From positions 2,046,001-2,110,000 of the forward strand of contig NZ_CP011542.1 in assembly GCF_001020985.1 (NCBI RefSeq): DNA of 64,000 bases. The letters are read 5' to 3'. Position numbers and translations under genes: made by a program. The notes under the pieces were generated by a model that was given only the letters and a program-made list of their open reading frames with translations, was not told where the DNA came from and made no database searches. Positions 28,688 through 36,554 of this stretch are shown here, piece by piece; within the stretch, counting starts at the first letter, position 1, and the number at the start of each line of letters is the position of its first letter. Source of the DNA: Corynebacterium mustelae (GTDB taxonomy: Bacteria > Actinomycetota > Actinomycetes > Mycobacteriales > Mycobacteriaceae).

Positions 28688-29784
28688 GGCGAGAAGTGCG
28701 CAGCGGACTGTAATGCCGATTCGGCAACTGACCGCAGTTGTGTGGTACACAACCTTTCTAGGAAGCTGCGCAACTCCCGCGTGGTGAGGAAATCAGGGTC
28801 GCTTGTGGGCCACGGGAAATCCTGGCCAATGGGTTGGAAAAGCCGTCGCTGCCACATGATCTCCAGCACTGGGATCATGTCGAAGTAGTCCGCCACCCCT
28901 GCACTGCACACCAAAATTTTCGCCTGGGCACGTGGCGATAGCGGCTGCGAGGATTCTGCAATCTGATTAAAAAGCGCCACCACATCCTCTTCGGTGCCAG
29001 AAATATCCTCAACGAAATCCGCGCTCCGCACCGGTATGGACACGTGAATTGCTTCCGCCCACAGCGGAAACATTGTCGGCTCGAAGGTGTGCTTGTAGGG
29101 TGCGTACTTCCCCACCCTGTCGGGTAGGCCCCGCAGCGAATGCGGGTGTTTAAGCCCCAGGTAGGGATTGTCCACGTCACGTTGCTGTTGATGCGGGTCG
29201 CACAAATATTCCGCAAGCACCGCACCCGCTAGGCGTTCGCATTCACGCCCAGTATCGAGCAGAATCGGCACCCCAATCTGGTAGCACTGCTCCACCAGAC
29301 GGTCGCATAATTCTGTGCGGGTCGCTGCTTCACGCAGCCGTGTCAGCGCAAGAACGAAATCGGGTTCCAAGACTGGCAGTGTCCGCTCCTCATAAACTTT
29401 CAATCTGCGGAGCAGGTCGCTCAGACTCACACTTAGATCAGTGAAAGAGGGTTCAGACAGCAAAACAGGCACTGCGTCAAGGTGGCACAACACCGCCCTG
29501 GTGCGTGCTTCTACCACATCGTGGTCGCGTATCGCCCGGGTCCACGTCAGGGAATCATAAGCCCAGTCCATCCACTCCCACGGCAGGTGGAAAGGTGCCG
29601 TTTTCCGTACAGCATTTAATAGCCCTCCCGGATCGCGATGGTGCAGGGCTACGGTGTGGGCAAGAAACTGCTCAAACCCACAGTTTGATCCGTAAAGCGT
29701 GTGAAGATGATTTGCCGCCCAAGCAATGAGTGTCGCTGCCGAATCAGGTGGTGAACTGGGAAAAGGGCGCGTGTGGAGTGTCAT
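28684..29784 (-). CDS. Paralogue of the middle of the DUF6493-like protein (B)
   Basis: 366 residues matching the middle of paralogue A: WEWMDWAYDSLTWTRAI against the ISWRWGWLDSLFRWAKD of A, VLLSEPSFTDLSVSLSDLLRRL against VLSTPSFVDCSISREDFFARL, and the GVPILLDTGRECERLAG region against LPILISADHRSKKSVG. It lacks the N-terminal helical repeats and C-terminal domain, which are carried by the gene 15 bases upstream (C). B and C together therefore equal one A-type protein split in two. Convergent with A; the two stop codons overlap. Unknown function. Confidence 0.65.
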   Translation of the reverse strand: MTLHTRPFPSSPPDSAATLIAWAANHLHTLYGSNCGFEQFLAHTVALHHRDPGGLLNAVRKTAPFHLPWEWMDWAYDSLTWTRAIRDHDVVEARTRAVLCHLDAVPVLLSEPSFTDLSVSLSDLLRRLKVYEERTLPVLEPDFVLALTRLREAATRTELCDRLVEQCYQIGVPILLDTGRECERLAGAVLAEYLCDPHQQQRDVDNPYLGLKHPHSLRGLPDRVGKYAPYKHTFEPTMFPLWAEAIHVSIPVRSADFVEDISGTEEDVVALFNQIAESSQPLSPRAQAKILVCSAGVADYFDMIPVLEIMWQRRLFQPIGQDFPWPTSDPDFLTTRELRSFLERLCTTQLRSVAESALQSAAHFSP

Positions 29785-29799
29785 AATAATCCACCCTCC

Positions 29800-31767
29800 C
29801 TACTTAATCGAAAGCTTCGATTGAAGCTCGCGGGCGCGACTCAACGCAACGCTTTTGCCACTATGCGCTGCAAGAACCCCAAGCGGTTCCCACTGTTGAG
29901 ACGGTATTTTCCCTCGTCGTGTCGCCTCCGCCAAAACATCTACCTGGGCAAGCGCAACTTTGAGCACATCATTGACCCAACGCGGCAGGATGGGTTGCTG
30001 TGCTGCCCACGCCAGCGATTCCGTCACAACTGGCCACAACGTGGCGATACAAGTTGGGTTCTCCGCAATGAACCGCGCCACCCTTCCAGGGTTGAAAAGC
30101 TCGCATTCAAGAAGCTGCGCCATACTCGCTACCACCGCTTTCGGGCTGACGAGGGTCATGTCCAGGTAGGTCCGCAACGGACGACTGACAAATTCGAAGC
30201 TTTCCTTCGTGCACAGTTGCGCAAATGCGAGCGACAGGATTGTCACCGGCAGCACAGATTCGTCCATCGGAACGGTGCTTTTCTCTAACACCCACTCGCC
30301 AGCCCGCCACTTGGGATACATCTGAACTCTCGTTCCCCCTACGGTAAGTGGCACATCAAGCACCTGACATTGCCAGGCCAGTGGTGTGTTTGGTGTCGGA
30401 TACCCAGAAGCTGGTTTCAGCAAAGTCGCAGACTGGTCGGGCAACGTCATCACCGCGGCAATATCTTCAACACCGAAGGTATCCTCAAGCCGCATCTCAA
30501 TCCTCATACCATCCAGAACAGGTTTAAGCTGCTTCATTTTCAACTTGGGTGGTTGCCACACCTGAGCAAACTCTTCATCGCTCATCGGCGCCTCATACGT
30601 ATCGGTATCGATTTCTATCGTTTTCCGTGTGGAAGGAGTTTTAGCTGGCGTGTTATCAATTGCCAGATCACAGCCCCAAAGCCGAAGAACCTTGTTCGCT
30701 CGTGACTTCACCCGTAAGTCCTGCGATCGGGCAAGCTCGGTCACTTGCGGGAGAAGCGCCGCCACGCAAGAATCCGGCAGATCCGTGCGGGATCCAAGCA
30801 CTTCTAGGACTGCCCGTTGGGCTGTTTTGGTGGTGGCAGACAACGCACCGATGGCGACGTCGACAAGCAAAGACGCATTAACCGCACGCAACAGGCGAAT
30901 ACCGACCGTGCTCACCGCGCGGGAATCGGTCATGACCAGCATAGATAGCGCCTCACAATGGGAAGCTAACTCCTCATCCGTTGCACCCAGCTGGTTCAGC
31001 AGCAGATCAATGCAGAATTTCCGTTCTTTCGGACGCACCGCTGACACCGCGGCAGCCACAACCCACCCGATCGCCACAGCTCGGGAAAGTTTTCCTTCCG
31101 CCACCAGCACGGGCAACAAAAGCCCCAACGCCCCATAAACGGGCACGCCTGCTTCAACGGCTGGGCCGACGAAGCAAGTCGCACTAGCAAGGAAGTCTTC
31201 GCGGGTGGGCAACTCGTCCACCTCACCGTAGAAAGTTTCAATGCCCTCCGGCAGTTTCCCCACGCACACTCTGGCGGCGGCAATTGCCCAGTGTTGCAGG
31301 AAAACCTGGTCCTGCGGAACTGGAAGCCCCAACTCAGTGTGTACCACATGCAGCCGCACCGGCACGCTATGGCTTAGATGCCCCGTATGGAACCAACTAC
31401 TGTCAGTTTGGTCGAATTGCGGCAGGTGCGCTAAAAAATCTTCCGCAAACTTGGGGCCACGTTCCGCTATGCATCGCGCCACGATTGCCCAGTCGCCGGA
31501 CAAGGGCAACGCCACCGCACATCGCGCAGAAACACCCATTCGTATTGCGAAGAGGGAAAACATTGCCACATCGATCGGATACACCGATTTCCCTGCCTGC
31601 ACCCCGCCAGGATGACGCTCAATGGGTGTCGCTTCCAGTGCTTTTACTACGAGTTCGCGTTGGTTCTCGTCACCGCAGTCGAGGATGGGGGCGGCGGATA
31701 AGGGCTGGTCAACCCACCCTAATTCTCGGAAAACCTTGACCGCTTCTTTCACAGTTGGCTCAAGCAT
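29800..31767 (-). CDS. Paralogue of the N- and C-terminal parts of the DUF6493-like protein (C)
   Basis: 655 residues. The first 390 match the N-terminus of A: FRELGWVDQPLSAAPILD, AIAAARVCVGKLPEGIETF, AVAIGWVVAAAVSAVR, GATDEELASHCEALSMLV and LPQVTELARSQDLRVKSRANK. The last 180 match its C-terminus: FNPGRVARFIAEN and LWPVVTESLAWAAQ. The middle of A is missing and is supplied by gene B, 15 bases downstream. So C looks like an A-type protein from which the central domain was cut out and placed in a separate gene. Start ATG at 31767. It is divergent from the P-gene cassette. Confidence 0.65.
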   Translation of the reverse strand: MLEPTVKEAVKVFRELGWVDQPLSAAPILDCGDENQRELVVKALEATPIERHPGGVQAGKSVYPIDVAMFSLFAIRMGVSARCAVALPLSGDWAIVARCIAERGPKFAEDFLAHLPQFDQTDSSWFHTGHLSHSVPVRLHVVHTELGLPVPQDQVFLQHWAIAAARVCVGKLPEGIETFYGEVDELPTREDFLASATCFVGPAVEAGVPVYGALGLLLPVLVAEGKLSRAVAIGWVVAAAVSAVRPKERKFCIDLLLNQLGATDEELASHCEALSMLVMTDSRAVSTVGIRLLRAVNASLLVDVAIGALSATTKTAQRAVLEVLGSRTDLPDSCVAALLPQVTELARSQDLRVKSRANKVLRLWGCDLAIDNTPAKTPSTRKTIEIDTDTYEAPMSDEEFAQVWQPPKLKMKQLKPVLDGMRIEMRLEDTFGVEDIAAVMTLPDQSATLLKPASGYPTPNTPLAWQCQVLDVPLTVGGTRVQMYPKWRAGEWVLEKSTVPMDESVLPVTILSLAFAQLCTKESFEFVSRPLRTYLDMTLVSPKAVVASMAQLLECELFNPGRVARFIAENPTCIATLWPVVTESLAWAAQQPILPRWVNDVLKVALAQVDVLAEATRRGKIPSQQWEPLGVLAAHSGKSVALSRARELQSKLSIK

Positions 31768-32060
31768 CGGCCATGTTCACCCTTCCAGCTATTACGCAAA
31801 TCGCTACCACTTTTGCACACAATCGCTGCAAGTGTATCCCAAACGATTCACGCATACGTGCGGTTTTCTTCACAATTAGAAAACTGCCACGCGAAGTTTT
31901 AGCTTGAGCTGGTACACACTTTTCTTGCTTGCTCCCCTTAATGCGATTGACGAATGAAAATGCTATTGAGCTGCCAATAGTCGTCGGCTACCTGGTTCCA
32001 ACCATTTTCTTGTACAGAAATGACATTCATGCAGGTAAAGCCTTATGTATCTTAAGATGC

Positions 32061-33658
32061 ATGGAATTTGAACAGCTTGGTTTGATCCATCACAATCCAC
32101 AGCTACGCACGGCCAAGGAGCACGATGGGCTACTGAATGAGATTCGCGGGAACCAGTCCCTGGTCATTACGGCGCCGCGATCACGCACGCTTTCGCTCAT
32201 GCGGGTGCGGGAGTTTAGGGAATTGCCTGCGAAAGATCGCCGGTTTGTGTTCTTTTTCGCCGACGGCTCGCCAGCGTGCGCGGTTGAGGTTGAGGATGTG
32301 GCGGTATCCAAGCTGGGTTCGTGTGAATCGCTCTTTGTGGGGCAGGTTCGTTGGGGCCGTGTAATGAAAAGTGGTGGGCGCACCCTGCTTTCCAGGAGCT
32401 GGGGTTTCCAGCGCGGATGAAGGATTCCACGCCCGTTTTATGCTCGACGGTGCGGGTTATTGATACGTTCGATGATTCCGTTACCTGCGATGATGATGAT
32501 GCGCTTCGTCGGCTTTTTGCGGGGTTGTCGGATCGGCGCAATACCGAGGATGTGACCAGACTTTTGGTGGAAAGCGGTGTCCCCGCCCACCTGCGTGCAC
32601 CTTTGTATGCTGAGTCTTTTTCGTTTTTCGATTTCCCCACGCTCCCTGAGCTTTCTTCGCTTATCGACGCCGCCAACCGGCATCTGCGCACCATTCCAGG
32701 TGCCCCTTCCCTTACATTCGAGTCTTACGCGCAGCTTAGCCAGGATGTTGCGGATACCTTGAGATTTCTCGATATGGAACCTGATGCGGGTTTTTCTTCC
32801 CGTTTTTCTCGCACCGATCTTGGGCAAAGGTTTCCTGAACTGAGTCCGCCTCATTATCGGCGCATTCTTCGGTGTTTGATTCAACTCGGCCAGAAGATTC
32901 AGCAGGCGCAACGAACGTGGGAGACTGAGCGATGCGCGTTGATGGGATTTGCTGGACTCGCCTACAGGGTAAGTGAGGAGGATTTCCTCGCCTGCGACAA
33001 GACGGCGCTTTTTGTGGCACTGTTTGTGAACAGACGTAAACAAATCGCCCACTACCAGTACTATTCTCTAACAGCCAGGCTGGAGCTTTCCACACTTGAG
33101 CAAGAGTTTTTAGCCCATGCTCTCGCCTCTGATGATTCTCGTCCTGATGTGCTGGCACACGTGCATTGTGGCCTTGATGTTGTAGCCCAGTTAAGTGATG
33201 TGCAGTTGGCGCAAATGATCGCGGTGTATTATGCGGAGCTTTCTTTCTTGGCTTCACGCCTTGAGTCGTTGCACACCAATGACTCGAACCGTGCAGCATG
33301 GAATGTGACGGCGAACGCGTGGAATGTGCTGTGGTTTCATTTCCTGCGTCTTCTTGCCGGGGCCGGCTTTGACCTTGAGAGCTCACACCGTTTTCTTGGC
33401 ATGGTTCCACCGTGTGGGATTCCCACTGAGTGGCCAGTGTTTGCTCACATACCGAAGCCGTGGGAGGTTCTTCGGGACGAAAAACCGTGTTCTCCTGCGA
33501 TTACCCGATCGGTGTGCACCGACAATGGTGTTGATCCCACACAGTCGTTGTGGGTTCCCAACCTTTCGGAGTTTGCCGCTGTGTCGCGCGACCACGAATC
33601 CGTTGTTTCATTGTTGAGTGGGATCAATCCGGCCTGCGCAACATTGTGTACGCAGTAG
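32061..33658 (+). pseudogene. P-family protein P1, interrupted by a one-base frameshift
   Basis: Full-length relative of P2 and P3 if one frameshift is repaired. The first part (MEFEQLGLIHHNPQLR, then FFFADGSPACAVEVEDVAV) runs to the GGGG at 32353-32356, where the frame changes. The remainder opens WGPCNEKWWAHPAFQEL, matching the [12 protein letters not shown] of P2. Restoring one G gives a continuous protein of about 533 residues. Later shared features are RFPELSPPHYRRILRCLIQL, AAWNVTANAWNVLW and PKPWEVL. The start at 32061 is chosen to match the M-x-F-x-x-L starts of P2/P3. No known family recognised. The frameshift may be real decay, phase variation or a sequencing error. It is followed after 29 bases by a tRNA-like RNA. 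Confidence 0.65.
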
Positions 33659-33687
33659 CGATGCTTCGTGGGCTAGAATGTGTCCAA

Positions 33688-33784
33688 GGTGGGAAGGTGT
33701 AGCTCAAAAAAGGCTTGTAGCTTTTAAGGTAGAGCGGCTGCAAAGCCGACTGGTTCTCGGTTCAAATCCGAGCGCCTTCCCACC
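33688..33784 (+). ncRNA. tRNA-like RNA TL1 with extended acceptor stem and enlarged D-loop
   Basis: Acceptor arms 33688-33699 and 33773-33784 pair over 12 bp with one G-U. T8-A9, D-stem GCTC (33702-33705) / GAGC (33732-33735), and a perfect T-arm CTCGG-TTCAAAT-CCGAG (33756-33772) follow tRNA rules. The D-loop is 26 bases, with an extra AAAAG/CTTTT hairpin before the GG-T-A. The anticodon arm CGGC-TGCAAA-GCCG has a six-base loop that would show GCA (Cys). It is not a normal tRNA: the stem is too long, the loop too short, the D-loop too large, and there is no clear CCA. It sits 29 bases after P1 and is probably transcribed with it. Confidence 0.7.
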
Positions 33785-33787
33785 CCG

Positions 33788-34186
33788 CTACTTTCCTGGT
33801 GGTAAATGCATGAGCGGGCCGTTGGGGACAAAATAGTGGTGAAACCCATCGACACACCAAGCATCAATGGTGAGAACCCCAAAGTTGGTGTGGATTTTCA
33901 CCATCGAGTTTCGGTCGTTGACCTCGACTTTTTCCACCACTCCTAAGTCGATGGCATACAGTTCTGCGGGGTAGGGCCGATCGGATTCGCCATCCCATTC
34001 CAGATCAATTTCATCAACGAGCGAATATCCAATATCCCCATACCCCCAATCCAACCTGCAAATCGTTTTATCAGAGCAACGAAGCCACAAGGTTACGTAG
34101 GTAAAAATTATGGAGTTCTCGATGAGATACCCCTCGGTGGTGACACCATCTAAGTTCTTCCCCACTAAACCGTCAAGCAACGTCAT
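33788..34186 (-). CDS. Small protein Q1, paralogue of Q2
   Basis: 132 residues starting MTLLDGLVGKNLDGV (a longer frame adds ten residues upstream). It shares with Q2 the opening MTLLDxLVGK, the RLDWGxxDIxYS motif, the AIxLGxxExVE strand and the FHxYFVP end. Mainly beta, acidic, no signal peptide; size and composition resemble immunity proteins, but no family is recognised. It is on the opposite strand to P1/P2, with its 3' end four bases from TL1. Confidence 0.6.
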   Translation of the reverse strand: MTLLDGLVGKNLDGVTTEGYLIENSIIFTYVTLWLRCSDKTICRLDWGYGDIGYSLVDEIDLEWDGESDRPYPAELYAIDLGVVEKVEVNDRNSMVKIHTNFGVLTIDAWCVDGFHHYFVPNGPLMHLPPGK

Positions 34187-34293
34187 GGGGACAATTATGT
34201 CAGAGCACCGGAACATGCACCTCCGCTTAGGCGAAAACTAGGGTTTGAGATCATTAAATTCTGTGACTATCCGGTCATCCATTTCAGGTGCCC

Positions 34294-34665
34294 TTATTCG
34301 TAGGGAACGAAATAGTAATGAAACCCTTCTAGGTTCCAGGCATCAACAGCGAATACTCCCTTGTTAGTGCGGATTTTAAGTTCCGCGTTATTTTCGGCAA
34401 TCTCAACTTCCTCAATGTCGCCAAGTTCAATAGCGAAAACATCAGCAAAAGAGCACCCGACATCATCGACATCAAACTCATAAGAAATAGTTGACACTTC
34501 CGAATACTGTATGTCTGATTGACCCCAATCAAGGCGAATCGTAGGTCCGTCGAAAGTGAGTATCCACAAGGCAAAAGGAGCAGGGTGGAAATAATTATTT
34601 TCCATGTAGCCGGGTATCGCGACATTATCGAAAGTCTTCCCCACCAAACGGTCAAGCAAAGTCAT
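34294..34665 (-). CDS. Small protein Q2, paralogue of Q1
   Basis: 123 residues ([20 protein letters not shown]). Shared with Q1: [45 protein letters not shown] and HYYFVP. Acidic, beta-rich, cytoplasmic. It lies about 110 bases upstream of Q1 on the same strand and is divergent from P2, with only about 60 bases between their starts, so Q2 and P2 probably share a control region. Function unknown. Confidence 0.6.
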   Translation of the reverse strand: MTLLDRLVGKTFDNVAIPGYMENNYFHPAPFALWILTFDGPTIRLDWGQSDIQYSEVSTISYEFDVDDVGCSFADVFAIELGDIEEVEIAENNAELKIRTNKGVFAVDAWNLEGFHYYFVPYE

Positions 34666-34727
34666 GGGAAAATTATTTCAGAGAATTCAAACGTTCGGCG
34701 CCAGTTTTCCTTGTTAGCATCAGGAAC

Positions 34728-36341
34728 ATGGTGTTCTCCTTCCTCCTACCCACCAGAAGCGCCGATGAGTATGAGCCACTTGTCACAAGCATTCAGGATC
34801 ATTCGGTTACTACACTGTTCTTCCCCAAACCTTCCAACAGTCCCCTGCAACTATTCCTGCGCACAGGGGAACTTTTTAGAAAGCAAGACGAACTTATTGT
34901 CCATGATTCTGCGGGGAATCCTGCCTGCGCTGTGAGAATCGAACGAGTATCGGCAGTGGCGTTCGATAAAATCACACCCGAGGACATCGCACGCACGTGG
35001 GGGCCGAAGGAAATTTCCGCGTGGCGGAACTGGGCACGGTCCTTGTGGCTCTCCTCAAGTTTTAGCAACCAGCCGTACCCTAACCACATTTCCGGCAGAA
35101 CCACCATTATCAGGGTTGATTTCTCAAGCCACGATTGCTTTGCCGACGAAAGTCTCGACACCCTCTTTCACGGACTTAAAGACCATCTTTTCCTCCATGA
35201 CGTCGTGAAAATCCTGGTGGAGAAGAAAACGCATTTCCCTCTCCACCTGCGACAATCGGCGCTAGAATTTCTTCCCTTCGCCCACCGCTACCTATTTAAA
35301 CCTTTCTATCGCATCCCTGATCTTTCCCCTGCTCTTAGTCGTGTTGTGGAGCTTACCCGCACGACACCCAGGCTCCCCGCCCCACCTGACAGTGCGGAAA
35401 ACCTCGCTGCTGTTCACGCGTGGGTTTCTACGTGCTTGTCTGCCTTAGGTGTCACCCTCACTGATGGCGGGGGCGTCGATTTTCAATCACGACTCACGCG
35501 AAGCCAACTCACAGAACACTTCCCCACTCTTCCTGTGCGCCACTATCGCAAGATTATTCGCTCGCTTATTCATTTACGGAATCGAATCTTTCGTACACAA
35601 GAAACCGCCGATTTCGTGCGCTGCACCATGCTTGAAAGGCATTTTCTCATGCGGTGCATCACGAAGGAAGAGTTTTTACACTCGTCAACAACCGCCCATT
35701 ACGTGGCAATCCATGTTTCTGAGAGATACATCCCGGATAGCTTTTCCCGGACAGAGCTCGACCGTGTGCACCGGAGAATCGCCCCCAAGTTCGCGATCGA
35801 GGATCTGTTAGAACACGCGCTGGCTGATCCTCATGTCAATCTGGAAACCCTTGCCAAGGTGCACTGCTCCCCTAGGATCGTCCGGCTTCTCAGCGAGGAA
35901 CAGGTAGCACACCTCCAACAGTTATGTTGGAGCGAATTGGTGTGGCTGGCCAATAGGTTGCAACGCTTGTGGAATCCTGCATGGGTGGAGCGAAGCATGA
36001 GACTTCACAGTGGCGACGATTCCTCCGCATGGAATGCCACGGCACGGGCCTGGAATCGATTGCGAGCAATGTGGTTAACGATTGTCACCAGTAGTGGCCA
36101 AACCCATCTTCTTGATACCTTGTGCTTTGGCAAAGTCATGCGACTGATTCCCGAATTTCCCATGATGGAAGAGTCACATGGCGACGTTTCCGTATTCCAG
36201 CGGCTTCCGCTGCCGTGGGAGGTCGTTCACGGAATAGCTACCTGCCCACGCTCAGAAGTACAAAGGGTGTGCGAAGAGATCGGGATTGACCCAGTTACTT
36301 CTGGCTGGACGAGCCCCAAACAGTATTCAGATTTGGTGTAA
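34728..36341 (+). CDS. P-family protein P2 (unrecognised)
   Basis: 537 residues, cytoplasmic, no signal peptide. Shared with P1 and P3: an N-terminal beta region ending in [17 protein letters not shown], the LHDVVKILV helix, the [23 protein letters not shown] segment (basic, possible nucleic-acid contact), [20 protein letters not shown], the strongly kept [17 protein letters not shown] and the end motif LPLPWEVV. I recognise no known domain. Start ATG 34728 with AGGA just upstream. Followed after 33 bases by tRNA-like RNA TL2. Confidence 0.7.
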
Positions 36342-36374
36342 CAGGAGATACAAGTATTGCTAGACTTTTGCGGA

Positions 36375-36477
36375 GGAAGAAGTAGCTCAAAGCCCTAGAT
36401 ATTAAGGCCTAGGCAGGTAGAGCGGTTTGGCGCTTTCGTCCCCGACTGGTTCCCGGTTCGAATCCTGGGCTTCTTCC
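36375..36477 (+). ncRNA. tRNA-like RNA TL2 with hairpin inserted in the D-loop
   Basis: Acceptor GGAAGAAG (36375-36382) pairs with CTTCTTCC (36470-36477) over 8 bp. T8-A9, D-stem GCTC (36385-36388) / GAGC (36420-36423), and T-arm CCCGG-TTCGAAT-CCTGG with one mismatch follow. The 31-base D-loop holds an extra stem (GCC-TAG against CTA-GGC) before GG-T-A. The middle arm is irregular; a CTTTCGT loop (UUC, Glu-like) on a mismatched stem is one reading. GAGCGG, CCGACTGGTTC and the T-arm are shared with TL1. It lies 33 bases after P2 and 77 bases before P3. Confidence 0.65.
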
Positions 36478-36554
36478 ATTTTTAATGATCGCTTGTGACA
36501 ATTCCACCACCATAACGACTTTTTACGTCACCCACCCCTGCTACTATCACCACC

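Noticed and set aside
31929..32060. Upstream extension of P1 and a possible separate small gene
   Set aside because: The P family starts with M-x-F-x-x-L, reached at 32061; the extension has no counterpart in P2 or P3.
33688..36477. TL1 and TL2 as ordinary tRNA-Cys and tRNA-Glu genes
   Set aside because: D-loops of 26 and 31 bases, abnormal acceptor or anticodon arms and no encoded CCA make functional elongator tRNAs unlikely.
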